Source: an uncultured bacterium
GTDB lineage: Bacteria; Chloroflexota; Anaerolineae; J036; Brachytrichaceae
NCBI GenBank assembly: GCA_903921365.1
Contig: CAIXPS010000076.1
Span: 1-36,065 of the forward strand
Direction of reading: 5' to 3'
Length of the DNA stretch: 36,065 bases
Shown: positions 16,742-25,998 of the stretch, one piece after another
Position numbering within the stretch: the first letter of the stretch is position 1
How the letters are laid out: every line of letters begins with the position of its first letter
Position numbers and translations under genes: made by a program
The notes under the pieces: model-generated
Databases searched by the model: none
Told to the model about the DNA's origin: nothing
Seen by the model: only the letters and a program-made list of their open reading frames with translations

Positions 16742-17998
16742 ATGGCTTATCTGAGCGAGTTGCTCGGCAAACCCGTTGCTGATATAGATGGCAACAAAAT
16801 TGGAACAATCACAGACGTTATCGCATCTCCACGCGCAGATGCATTGCATCCACAAATCGCCGCGATTGCGGTGAAACGTAAAGGCGTCGACTTTCTCATT
16901 CCCTATGCGGACATTGCGGTGCTTGTCGCCCCCGCAGTGCCGGTCAGCAAACGTATTGCGGATATCATCCAATACCAGGTCAGCGAAAGCGATCTGTACC
17001 TTGCGCGCGACGTGCTGGATAAGCAGATCATCGACACCAATGGAATGCGCGTCGTGCGCGTGAACGACCTTGACCTGGCCAGGGTAAACAACGCGTTCTA
17101 CATCGCCAACCTTGATATTGGCAGCATGGGCTTGCTGCGCCGGCTTGGCCTCGCTTCAGTGGCTTCGAAGGTCGCGGTCAAACTGGGTCGGCCGTTGAGC
17201 TCCGGCGTTATCGCGTGGCATGACACGGAGTTATTGCCGGGCGATCAACCTATGAGACTCAAGGTGGCTAGTGACAAAATCACCGACCTCCACCCCGCCG
17301 ACCTTGCCGAAATCATCAGCGATCTCAGCCGCTCCGAGAGCAGTAAGTTTCTCGAATCGCTCGACATCAAAACAGTTGCCGACGCGCTGGAAGAGGTCGA
17401 ACCCGAATATCAGGCGAGCCTGGTTGAAGGGATGACTGACGAGAAAGTCGCAGATGTGTTGGAGGAGATGTCTCCAGACGCCGCTGCAGACCTGCTCGCC
17501 GAACTCCCGGAGGAACGCAGCGAAGACCTGCTAAACCTCATGCAACACGAAGACGCGCGGGACGTCCGCGAACTGCTGACTTATGCGGTTGACAGCGCGG
17601 GCGGTTTGATGACAACTGAATATGTCGCCGTTCGTCCTGACCTGACTGCCGCGCAGGTCATGGAAGTGCTTCGTGAGACTGCCAATGAAGCAGAGACCAT
17701 TTTCTATGTCTATGTGACCGAAGCGGATGAACGACTAGTGGGTGTGTTCTCACTCCAGAATCTGGTGCTGGCCAAGCCGGATCGCAGGGTTAATGACTTC
17801 ATGCACCATCGCATAGTCACAGTCATGCTCGAAGATACTCAGGATGAAGTCGCGCAAGTCGTCGCAAAGTACAACTTGCTGGCAGTGCCCGTTGTAGATG
17901 AGCAGCATCGCATGCACGGCATCGTCACAGCAGACGATGCGCTGGACAAGATCATCCCAACTGCATGGAAAAAACGCATCCCCAAGCTGTATCGCTGA
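16742..17998 (+). CDS. PRC-barrel, MgtE N-terminal and CBS domain protein (soluble metal-sensing partner)
   Basis: A soluble protein of 418 residues. Residues 1 to about 75 form a PRC-barrel (MAYLSELLGKPVADIDG), with a likely second PRC-like unit up to about 160. An MgtE intracellular N-domain follows from about residue 185 (HPADLAEIISDLS, then helical repeats rich in Glu and Asp), then a pair of CBS domains from about 290 to the end. In MgtE channels the N and CBS domains sense Mg2+ and close the pore, but here the membrane part is missing. GGAGGT at 16731-16736 is a strong ribosome binding site. The NRAMP-like transporter starts 53 bases downstream, so this protein probably senses the metal or gates that transporter; this pairing is inference. 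Confidence 0.88.
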   Translation: MAYLSELLGKPVADIDGNKIGTITDVIASPRADALHPQIAAIAVKRKGVDFLIPYADIAVLVAPAVPVSKRIADIIQYQVSESDLYLARDVLDKQIIDTNGMRVVRVNDLDLARVNNAFYIANLDIGSMGLLRRLGLASVASKVAVKLGRPLSSGVIAWHDTELLPGDQPMRLKVASDKITDLHPADLAEIISDLSRSESSKFLESLDIKTVADALEEVEPEYQASLVEGMTDEKVADVLEEMSPDAAADLLAELPEERSEDLLNLMQHEDARDVRELLTYAVDSAGGLMTTEYVAVRPDLTAAQVMEVLRETANEAETIFYVYVTEADERLVGVFSLQNLVLAKPDRRVNDFMHHRIVTVMLEDTQDEVAQVVAKYNLLAVPVVDEQHRMHGIVTADDALDKIIPTAWKKRIPKLYR

Positions 17999-18051
17999 AG
18001 ATTGGCGCCTGCTAAAACATCAAATACTGACATCGTATCGTGGAGTGAACT

Positions 18052-19314
18052 ATGACCAGACTTTGGAATCGCCTGAAACCCTTCCGAACACGCATTCTGC
18101 TACTGCTGGCTGTCATCGGGCCTGGCATCATCACCGCCAATGTCGACAACGACGCCGGCGGTATCACCACCTACTCCGTAGCCGGCGCTCGTTATGGCTA
18201 CAGTTTGCTATGGATGCTAGTCCTCGTGACGCTGGCGTTAATCATCGTGCAGGAGATGAGCGCTCGACTTGGCGTCGTGACCGGCAAAGGATTAGCAGCG
18301 CTCATTCGCGAGCGTCTTGGCGTCCGTTGGACAACGATCATCATCGGCATCCTCCTGATCGCCAACCTGGCAAACACCGTGAGTGAATTCGCCGGAATCG
18401 CCGCCAGCATGGAGATATTCGGGGTCAGCAAATATATCTCGGTCCCAATTGCCGCGATCGCAGTCTGGTTTCTGATCGTTAAAGGCAGCTATAAATCTGT
18501 TGAGCGGGTGTTTCTTGTAGCAAGCGTGATCTACCTAGCCTATGTCATCTCCGGCTTTATGGCAAATCCTCCCTGGGCGGCTGTTTTGAAAGAAACACTG
18601 ACGCCAACGTTTAAACTCGAATCCGGTTACGTCGCGCTGTTTATTACGGTCATCGGCACCACCATTGCGCCATGGATGCAGTTCTATCAGCAGTCAGCCA
18701 TCGCGGATAAGGGCATCAGTGTTAGTGTCCTGCCCTATGAACGCCTCGATGTCATCATTGGTTGTTTCTTTACTGACATCGTAGCGGCCTTTATTATGAT
18801 CGGGTGTGCCGCAACCATTTACGCCCACAATCTACCGATTGAATCCGCTGCGGATGCTGCGCGCGCACTGGCGCCGCTGGCAGGGCCATTTGCCACGGTA
18901 TTATTCGCCCTCGGACTTCTGAATGCCTCGGTATTCTCTGCGGCTATTCTGCCATTGTCCACTGCGTATGCTGTGTGCGAAGCGTTCGGCTGGGAATCAG
19001 CCGTAAACCGCAACCTGCGCGAGGCGCCGATCTTTTTCGGCATTTACACCGCGTTAATCGTGCTGGGCGCGCTGATTATCCTTCTTCCAATCAAGTCGCT
19101 CGTTGATGCAATGCTGGCCAGCCAGACGCTGAACGGCGTGCTCCTGCCAATCATCCTGATCGTCATGTTGCGCTTGATCAATGACAAACGGTTAATGGGA
19201 AAATACGTCAATGGGCGCATCTTCAACATCATCAGCTGGGCCATGGTTATCGTGCTGATCTTCCTGACAGGCGTCCTCGTCGTCACAAGCACATTCCCCG
19301 GCCTGTTGAGCTAA
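18052..19314 (+). CDS. NRAMP-family divalent metal transporter with non-canonical metal site
   Basis: A membrane protein of 420 residues with about eleven helices. TM1 has GPGIITANVDNDAGG: the canonical DPGN is replaced by D34-A-G-G. The TM6 region reads TIAPWMQ at residues 204-210 where typical Mn/Fe members have a Met-Pro-His motif, so the Met that selects transition metals is replaced by Ala206. Described NRAMP-related magnesium transporters (NRMTs) carry changes at these positions, as far as I recall, and the upstream MgtE_N/CBS partner also points to Mg2+. GGAG at 18042-18045 is the ribosome binding site. The family is sure; Mg2+ specificity is inferred. Confidence 0.88.
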   Translation: MTRLWNRLKPFRTRILLLLAVIGPGIITANVDNDAGGITTYSVAGARYGYSLLWMLVLVTLALIIVQEMSARLGVVTGKGLAALIRERLGVRWTTIIIGILLIANLANTVSEFAGIAASMEIFGVSKYISVPIAAIAVWFLIVKGSYKSVERVFLVASVIYLAYVISGFMANPPWAAVLKETLTPTFKLESGYVALFITVIGTTIAPWMQFYQQSAIADKGISVSVLPYERLDVIIGCFFTDIVAAFIMIGCAATIYAHNLPIESAADAARALAPLAGPFATVLFALGLLNASVFSAAILPLSTAYAVCEAFGWESAVNRNLREAPIFFGIYTALIVLGALIILLPIKSLVDAMLASQTLNGVLLPIILIVMLRLINDKRLMGKYVNGRIFNIISWAMVIVLIFLTGVLVVTSTFPGLLS

Positions 19315-19326
19315 GTGAATGGATAC

Positions 19327-20894
19327 TCAGTCGGCCGCATGCGCCAGTTCGATCTGCGCCTCTTCAGCGCTTGCGATCTCTGCGCCCTTGACTTCATTGA
19401 TGCGCGACAAGAGAAAAATGCCAATAACAAAAAAGACTGAGATTGAGAACACGCTCGCCCGCGGGTTGCCCGTAATCTGGCCTACGATGCCATAAAGCAA
19501 TGGACCGAGGATGCCTGCGAACTTCTCGCTCAACCCATACAGACCGAAAAACTCACCCGACTTGGCGCGCGGCGACAGGCTGGAGAACAACGAGCGGCTT
19601 AATGCCTGCGTCCCACCCTGCACAGTTCCGACCAGCCAGCCGATCATGAAAAACTCCGCCTGGGAACGCAAAACAAATCCCCACAAGGGAATAATGGTGT
19701 AGATCAGCAGACCCAGAATAATTGCGCGTTTGGCATTCAGGCGCTCGCTCAAACCTTTGAATAGTCTGCGCCCAATAAAGGCTGAGAACAGAACGCCTGC
19801 AATTTGATCAATTGCGATGGCAGCGAAGGTTGCCGGGATGTTCAGCGCACCGGTGAGATTCGCATACACACCGATCAACGGCAGCGTGACGCCTGTCCAG
19901 ATCAACATCGAGACATATGAGGCGCGCGCCTTGTTTTCCGGATTAGGAATGCGGCCATAAATCAAGGCGTAAGGGAAAGCCACAAATTGAGTCAATAGCA
20001 GCGTGCCGATCAACACCGCGGTGTCCAATCCAAGCGCAGCGCCATAAGCCGTCGCCAGCAGAATGATTGCCCCGATCCCTTCCATATAGAACCAGAACGC
20101 AATCAGCATTTTGAAAAGCTCGCTGTAATGGCGGATGTCCTTGACCGTATGTCCTAAGCGCACAAAAGTGTCGCGTATAGCGCTTCCGGTCGTGGAGTGT
20201 GCCAAGGGGTCGCGGGCGGTTCTGGCACGCGCAAGGCAAGCGGAACGCTAAACCCAATCCACCATATGCCCACGGTTAGAAATGCGATGCGCACAGCCGT
20301 CCCGCTGTCGAGACCAATCTTGTCAGAGAACAGATAAAGCACCGTGTTTAGAGCGAGTAACACGCCGCCACCGATGTATCCCATTGCGTAACCCTGGCTG
20401 GAAACACGGTTCAGGTCAGCAGGATGCGCCACATGGGGCAGGAGTGAGCTGCTCAGCCCAAGCGCAATATTCATTGCGACCTGCGTCAGAATATACAACA
20501 CCAGCGCAAGCTGCCACATCCCGGTTGTCAGCACGAACATCATGGATGCCAGGATTCCACCTGCGCCAGTGGCAAGCAGCAGAAATCGTTTTCTCCGGCC
20601 GGTGATATCCGCCAGCGTGCCGATAATCGGCGCAAGGATGGCGGCAGCAAATAAGGCCAACGACACAGATAGCGCATATACATTCGAAGCCGTATCCCGC
20701 GCCAGAGCCATTGCATCGGCGTCGCCGGCAACTTTACCCGCAAGCAGAAATGCCGGCGCGGCGATTGCAATGAAAAATGGCGGGAAGAAAGTTGACGCGG
20801 TAGTGGTGATATACGCGTGATTTGCCCAATCGTAAAATGACCAGGCGCGAATCCGACGACTGTACGACCGGTCTGCCTGGGGTGTATTTTGCAT
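19327..20894 (-). pseudogene. UMF1/Atg22-type MFS transporter split by a frameshift
   Basis: Two overlapping frames encode one protein. The 5' part (20894 down to 20154) starts with the hallmark FYDWANHAY and holds about six helices with the MFS loop GTLADITGRRKR. The 3' part (about 20205 down to 19327) holds the remaining helices, including the segment YGLSEKFAGILGPLLYG. The frames cross at a run of four G (20206-20209; CCCC on the coding strand), where PPATP would continue into LAHSTTGSAIRDTF if one more C were present. No in-frame ATG begins the second part; it opens with TTG. AAGGAC precedes the first ATG. An assembly or sequencing error in the homopolymer is as likely as a true mutation. 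The substrate is unknown; relatives are putative permeases. Confidence 0.85.
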
Positions 20895-21041
20895 GATGTC
20901 CTTATGCGCTGAAAAATGCGGCGCGTCCGATGCGGATCACACCTGTTTGAAATGTAAGCTCGCCGAATATGGGCTGAATAGTACCATCGTTGTCTGTCTG
21001 CGTGACTGGATTTTCGGAACTAAAATGAACATGCGCACGAT

Positions 21042-23510
21042 ATGAATCACAGGACGCGCAGGTTGGAAATAGCCCTGCTTTCTCTTGGCCTCTTCTTCGG
21101 CTGGATAGCTGCCACATCACTTTGGCTGCAATCGCATGCCGCCATGACTCTCGTCACGCCGGCAGTCTGTACGCTTGCGGGCATTGTGGCGCACTTATGG
21201 TTGAACCGGGTCGCCCCGCAACGCGATCCACTATTGCTACCTATTGCGCTCACACTGACAACCTGGGGCTTGCTCGTCATTGCGCGGGTTGCGCCGAATT
21301 TCCTGGAGAGACAGCTTGTATGGTTGCTTGTTGGACTGACGGCTCTGTGTGGTGTGGCCGCAAGCCGTGACAGATTGCGCTGGCTTCGTAGATTCAAGTA
21401 CACATGGCTTATCGCCAGTCTTCTATTGCTCGCGGCCACACTGTTTTTAGGCGTAAATCCTGCGGGTGAAGGCGCGCGCCGCTGGTTGAGCATCGCCGGC
21501 GTCTTTTTACAACCGTCCGAGGTGCTGCGCCTGTTGATGATTGCTTTCCTGGCCGCCTTCTATAGCGAACGCACGGGTCTGGACCGGATTGGCCCGGCGC
21601 TCGCACGGACAAGTCACACGCCTGCATGGAAATACCTTGCCCCGCTGCAAAACAGATTGAGGTCTCTGTCGCCTCTGGCGCCCTCATTGGTAATGTGGTT
21701 GTTCGCGCTTGGGTTGCAGGCAACCCAGCAGGACATTGGCGCTTCGGCGCTGCTCTTGATCACCTATGCCGTCATGTTGTACCTTGCCACTGGCGACCCA
21801 ATCCTGCCTCTTTTTAGCGCAGTCATGCTGGCGTCCGCCATCGCCATTGGCTACTTCTTCTCAAGGCTCATTGCTTTGCGCGTGAATATCTGGCTGAACC
21901 CATGGCTTGACCCGCAGGGCAACTCGTTTCAGATCGTCCAGTCTCTCATCGCGGTCGCCAGTGGCGGCATCTTCGGGCAAGGCCCTGGGCAGGGACGCCC
22001 AATTTATGTGCCTGCAATACACACCGACTTTCCATACGCGGCGATTTCCGAGGAATACGGGTATCTGGGCGCATTGGCAATGCTTGTTTTGTTCGGACTG
22101 CTCCTTTTGCGCGCCTGGCGCATTATGCGCGGAACGCAGTCGGCATACATGCTGCTACTCGCCGGCGGGTTGGGAACACTGATCACCACCCAGCTATTCG
22201 TTATCGTTGGTGGAAATCTAGGGCTCATACCGTTAACGGGTGTGACGGCGCCCTTCGTCAGTTATGGCGGGAGTTCCCTCCTGGTCAGTTTTATCAGCAT
22301 CGGTCTCTTGATCCGTCTATCTTGTGACTCTGCGCCTGAGCAACCCAACCGACAACGCCTGATTCACCACCAGTCAGCGCAGACGGCAGGCTATGACCTG
22401 GCGCTGAAAGTGACGCCCAGACAACGCCTCGCCACGCGAAACGCAATCGGTTTCGCTCTTGCCTTAATAGCAATGGCGGCAGTCGCTACAAGTTACTGGG
22501 GTGTCTTTCGCGCCGCCGACCTCACAAACCGCAGTGACAATCCGCGTCAGGTTGATCAAGAGCGCGCTATTGCGCGCGGTTCCATTGTTGCGCGCGATGG
22601 CACGCTGCTTGCATACTCAGAGCTACAGGCTCAAGCCAACGACTTCTCACCGCCCGTGTATGTGCGGCGTTATCCTATCGCATCAGCGGCGCCGCTCATC
22701 GGTTATTACAGTCTATGGCACGGGGTCGGAGGAATTGAGGCCTATGCAGATACTCCACTGCGTGGGACAACCACTCCTCTGAACAGCCTGCTGCATCAGA
22801 GTCAGGTCGGAATGAGTATTACGACGACGCTTGATATCTCAGCGCAGACCTATGTCGCAGATGTTATAAGCGGGACAATCGGCGCCGTAGTGATCATGGA
22901 TTGGCACACGGGCGAAATCCTTGTGCTGGCAAGCACCCCTGGTTACGACCCCGCGACGCTTGACGCCGACTGGGATACTTTGCGAAACATGGCTGATGCA
23001 CCGCTACTGAATCGCGCCACACAGGGTCTGTACCAGCCGGGCGCGCTACTCGCATGGCTTTACGCGAATGAGCGCGGACTTAAACAGGAATCTTCAATCG
23101 AGGCCTTAGCGTGGGATCCGAATGATCGATTTGAGTTGGGCAAACCCGTTACATTTGAACTGAATAATGCATCGGCGCCTTATCCGCCCAGCGGCGCATA
23201 CACCGAAACCATAGGCCAAGGGACGTTGCGTGTGACGCCGTTGCGTGTTGCCGTGACTGCCGCCAGGCTTGCCGCTGGTCAAGTTATCGTGCCCACGGTC
23301 ACCCTTGTCAAATCCTCAAATCAAAACCGCGCTGGACATTCTGAGATGCGCGCAGAATACACCGGTCTCGCTCAAAGTTCGGCAGGGAAAACTGTTGGAT
23401 GGTATGTGGGGATTGACGACCAAGTCGTTACCGTCCTGACCCTCGAAGCTCAGACAGATAACGCCGTCCTGTTGAACGAAATGACGGCCAGGCTGAAGAA
23501 ACGCCAATAA
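21042..23510 (+). CDS. SEDS glycosyltransferase (FtsW/RodA) fused to a degenerate class-B PBP transpeptidase domain
   Basis: The protein has 822 residues. Residues 1 to about 430 are a SEDS peptidoglycan polymerase with about ten membrane helices. The conserved QQDIG and HTDF motifs are present, the latter with D329 at the position of the catalytic Asp of E. coli RodA/FtsW. After another helix (about 470-490), residues 500-822 resemble a class-B PBP: RGSIVARDGTLLAYS, AVVIMDWHTGEILVLASTPGYDP, YQPG and TIGQGTLRVTPLRVA. The active-site SxxK is replaced: after YQPG (664-667) come A668-L-L-A671. The SxN region is deleted and the KTG motif reads KTVG (783-786). A SEDS polymerase activated by a dead PBP is inferred. 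No ribosome binding site is visible. Confidence 0.9.
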   Translation: MNHRTRRLEIALLSLGLFFGWIAATSLWLQSHAAMTLVTPAVCTLAGIVAHLWLNRVAPQRDPLLLPIALTLTTWGLLVIARVAPNFLERQLVWLLVGLTALCGVAASRDRLRWLRRFKYTWLIASLLLLAATLFLGVNPAGEGARRWLSIAGVFLQPSEVLRLLMIAFLAAFYSERTGLDRIGPALARTSHTPAWKYLAPLQNRLRSLSPLAPSLVMWLFALGLQATQQDIGASALLLITYAVMLYLATGDPILPLFSAVMLASAIAIGYFFSRLIALRVNIWLNPWLDPQGNSFQIVQSLIAVASGGIFGQGPGQGRPIYVPAIHTDFPYAAISEEYGYLGALAMLVLFGLLLLRAWRIMRGTQSAYMLLLAGGLGTLITTQLFVIVGGNLGLIPLTGVTAPFVSYGGSSLLVSFISIGLLIRLSCDSAPEQPNRQRLIHHQSAQTAGYDLALKVTPRQRLATRNAIGFALALIAMAAVATSYWGVFRAADLTNRSDNPRQVDQERAIARGSIVARDGTLLAYSELQAQANDFSPPVYVRRYPIASAAPLIGYYSLWHGVGGIEAYADTPLRGTTTPLNSLLHQSQVGMSITTTLDISAQTYVADVISGTIGAVVIMDWHTGEILVLASTPGYDPATLDADWDTLRNMADAPLLNRATQGLYQPGALLAWLYANERGLKQESSIEALAWDPNDRFELGKPVTFELNNASAPYPPSGAYTETIGQGTLRVTPLRVAVTAARLAAGQVIVPTVTLVKSSNQNRAGHSEMRAEYTGLAQSSAGKTVGWYVGIDDQVVTVLTLEAQTDNAVLLNEMTARLKKRQ

Positions 23511-23519
23511 CGCCAGCGC

Positions 23520-23548
23520 GACTCCAGCCTGACAGAGTCTTTTCTATT
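23520..23548 (+). terminator. Weak hairpin with T-rich tail between convergent genes
   Basis: GACTC at 23520-23524 can pair with GAGTC at 23535-23539 around a 10-base loop, followed by TTTTCTATT. The stem is only five bases, so termination efficiency is uncertain, but position and tail suit the end of the SEDS gene. Confidence 0.35.
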
Positions 23549-23549
23549 G

Positions 23550-25079
23550 CTAGAGTAGATTGTCGCTACCCGACATCTCGGCAAATGCACTGCGCAGCGC
23601 CGGATAAAGCTTATAAAAGATATTAAACCTCCGCTCGTAGATGGGAACATTCATCGGATTGGGCACATAGGTTCCCTTTGATGAAATGAATTCATACGGC
23701 GGCGTCGCGGTGCTGTGCCAGCCCATCGTCCGTCCCGCTGCGTATGCCGCCCCGCGCGCCGTGACTTCATCCAGCGGCGAGAGCAGCTCGACTCTGCAGT
23801 CGAACACATCCGCAAATATCTGCGCCCAGAATGGCGTGCAGTTTTCATCGCCAACTAGATATAACACTGGATCGGCGGTGGTTTCAGCCTCAGGCAGGAT
23901 AAGCTGGATCGCCCGAAGCGAGTATGCCACTCCCTCGAGAACGGCGCGATACAGGTCAGAGCGCCAACTGCGCCGGCTGACATTGAACCAGCCGCCGCGC
24001 GCGTTCGGATCCTTGAATGGAGCCTGTTCGCCCGAAAGGTACGGAAGGTAGATAATGCCGCCGCTCCCTACCGCCGCCTCGGCCGCAAGCGTCATCATCA
24101 GATCGACCAGCGGCAGCTTCTCGTCGGCAAACAGGCTCTCTTCAGCGACCCCAAAGCGGTCTTTCAACCACTCGAAGTTACCGCCTGCGGTGATCATTGG
24201 CCCAATGACCATATACCCGTCGCCCAGTGGGTTGCGCAGGTTCACCAAACCGGTTACTGGGTCTCCTGGTTCGGGAAGTTCGATCGCGCCTAGCCAGCCG
24301 CTGTCACCCAGGTAACATACCGTCTGGTGCGACTTCGTGACGCCAGTGCCGAGCAGGGTTGCAGCTAGGTCGGCTGTGCCGTGGTAAATCGGCAATCCGG
24401 CGGGTAGGCCCAGCTTCTCAGCTATCGCGGCGTCCAAGTCGCCGATATGCGTTCCCGCGGACACGATCCTGGGAAACCAGTCTTTGCGCAACTGGAAGAC
24501 ATCAAGAAGATCGAACGCCCAGTCATTTTGCCGCAGGGAGTAGAGATCGGTCAGCGACGCAGTTGTGCTATCCGTAACTCGCGCGCCACACAGCCGCCAG
24601 GCGATGTATTCATGCGCAGCAAGGAAGATCACGCGCGCCCTTTCATAATTGGTGGGGCTATGCTTCTTCAACCACATCAGACGGGCGATATGGCTGGTTG
24701 AATCGTGCACATTGTCTGCACTCGCGAGGAGCGCATCGATCCCCACCTGTTGCACCATTTCCTGCCACTCACCGGTTGACCGGCGGTCGGATGGAAGCAG
24801 CGCAGAATCAAGTCGATCCAGGTCATCAGCCAACACCAGGATACGGGGGAATCCGGTCAGCGTGATTGCGCTGGGTGTGATCTCGGGATGCTGTTGGCGC
24901 AACTCTTTCAGCGCCAGCGTCATCTCATACCACCAGTCTCGTGGTTCCTGTTCTACCCAGTTTCCCACCATCCCTGTCAGATAAGAACCTTCCGCCGCGG
25001 CAACCACGCCGCCCTGACGACCAACATAGCTGACACGACAGCGCGTCGGGCCAACATCAATGACTAATATGATTTCCAA
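23550..25079 (-). CDS. FGGY-family carbohydrate kinase (xylulokinase-like)
   Basis: A sugar kinase of 509 residues with the two ribonuclease-H-like domains of the FGGY family. Visible are the N-terminal phosphate loop region (VIDVGPTRCRVSYV), the catalytic Asp region LPSDRRS, HGTADLAATLLGTG, the domain-2 segment YLPYLSGEQAPFKDPNARGG, and the C-terminal adenosine region LVGDENCTPFWAQIFADVF. The usual GT(T/S) loop with a nearby Lys is changed to GPTRCR, so activity or substrate may differ from standard xylulokinase. The start is TTG at 25077-25079: GGAGG lies seven bases upstream on the minus strand. It follows the pseudo-receiver regulator by 29 bases, suggesting one operon. The substrate is unknown. 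Confidence 0.85.
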   Translation of the reverse strand: MEIILVIDVGPTRCRVSYVGRQGGVVAAAEGSYLTGMVGNWVEQEPRDWWYEMTLALKELRQQHPEITPSAITLTGFPRILVLADDLDRLDSALLPSDRRSTGEWQEMVQQVGIDALLASADNVHDSTSHIARLMWLKKHSPTNYERARVIFLAAHEYIAWRLCGARVTDSTTASLTDLYSLRQNDWAFDLLDVFQLRKDWFPRIVSAGTHIGDLDAAIAEKLGLPAGLPIYHGTADLAATLLGTGVTKSHQTVCYLGDSGWLGAIELPEPGDPVTGLVNLRNPLGDGYMVIGPMITAGGNFEWLKDRFGVAEESLFADEKLPLVDLMMTLAAEAAVGSGGIIYLPYLSGEQAPFKDPNARGGWFNVSRRSWRSDLYRAVLEGVAYSLRAIQLILPEAETTADPVLYLVGDENCTPFWAQIFADVFDCRVELLSPLDEVTARGAAYAAGRTMGWHSTATPPYEFISSKGTYVPNPMNVPIYERRFNIFYKLYPALRSAFAEMSGSDNLL

Positions 25080-25108
25080 CTACGAGCCTCCATTTCTGTG
25101 TGTTTTGG

Positions 25109-25885
25109 TTATATAAACATATAGCCAGCGCCGCGCATATTCAGGATGCGATTCGAAAGCACCGAGTAACGCTCCAGTTTGCGGCGCAGCCGAACGATGT
25201 GCGGGCGCAGTTGCTTCACGCCTGAATCTATATCGACGTTCGGATTCGTGAGAACGTGGCGAACCAGCTCCTCCATGGCAACCGTGCGGTTATGGTTGGC
25301 CAGAAGCAAATCAAAAATGCGGCCCTCAATCGGACTCAGGCGGACGTAGTTGTCGCCAAGGTGAAGCACGTGGCCAATCGAGTCCCACTGGAATTCGGAG
25401 TCGGCTGCGCTAGACGCACCCGCATTCACGTCTGGTATGGTTTCAACGGGTTCAGATGGCGCAACGGCCGCGATGGCTGGTGTGAGCATGGTCAGCTCTG
25501 CGCTGGCGCGTTCGACCAGTAAGCGGGCTCCAATTTCACGATTGATCTCAGGATCTGTCGCAAGCACATAATCGCGCACACCCAGTTGCAATGCCTTGAC
25601 TACGGCATGAATATCATCACCCAAGCGGTCAAAAATGAGCGTCGGAGGTAAAGACGAAAGAACATCACGCATCAGGATTAGCAACGGAATAGCGCCTGAC
25701 TGCACCTCAGCAACCAGGATTACAAGTGATGCGCTATCCGGCCCTTTGTATGTCCGAACACGATCTAGTGTTTCACTGACAGTTCGGGTCTCAATAATGT
25801 CGCATGCCGCCTGTTGCAGACCCTTGGTGATTGCCACATCTGACCCGCTCTCACCCGCAAGATATATACCAATTCTGTTTTTCAT
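25109..25885 (-). CDS. OmpR-type winged-helix regulator with a pseudo-receiver domain
   Basis: A protein of 259 residues. The C-terminal 100 residues form a winged-helix DNA-binding domain (LSPIEGRIFDLLLANHNRTVAMEELVRHV, ending RLRRKLERY and RGAGYMFI). The N-terminal 120 residues have a receiver-like pattern, but the acidic pair after strand 1 (IGIYLAGES) and the phosphoacceptor Asp at the end of strand 3 (LVILVAEVQ) are missing. Phosphorylation by a classical histidine kinase is therefore unlikely. The frame is open to 25960, but ATG 25885 has AGGAC about five bases upstream and starts right before the fold. It is divergent from the hexapeptide transferase and upstream of the FGGY kinase gene, which it may control. 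Confidence 0.82.
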   Translation of the reverse strand: MKNRIGIYLAGESGSDVAITKGLQQAACDIIETRTVSETLDRVRTYKGPDSASLVILVAEVQSGAIPLLILMRDVLSSLPPTLIFDRLGDDIHAVVKALQLGVRDYVLATDPEINREIGARLLVERASAELTMLTPAIAAVAPSEPVETIPDVNAGASSAADSEFQWDSIGHVLHLGDNYVRLSPIEGRIFDLLLANHNRTVAMEELVRHVLTNPNVDIDSGVKQLRPHIVRLRRKLERYSVLSNRILNMRGAGYMFI

Positions 25886-25998
25886 GTTAGTCCTGAACCG
25901 GATGTGTTTTCCTCGAGTAGCACTAACTATCGCTCTCGAGGCGCCGTGCTCCCATTCCATAGCATCTTAACTCTATCATATGCAATGACTCTGCGGGT

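Noticed and set aside
20902-21120. Minus-strand open frame of 72 codons upstream of the MFS gene
   Set aside because: It overlaps the start of the SEDS gene on the other strand, has no ribosome binding site and shows no recognisable fold, although its end lies only 7 bases before the MFS start.
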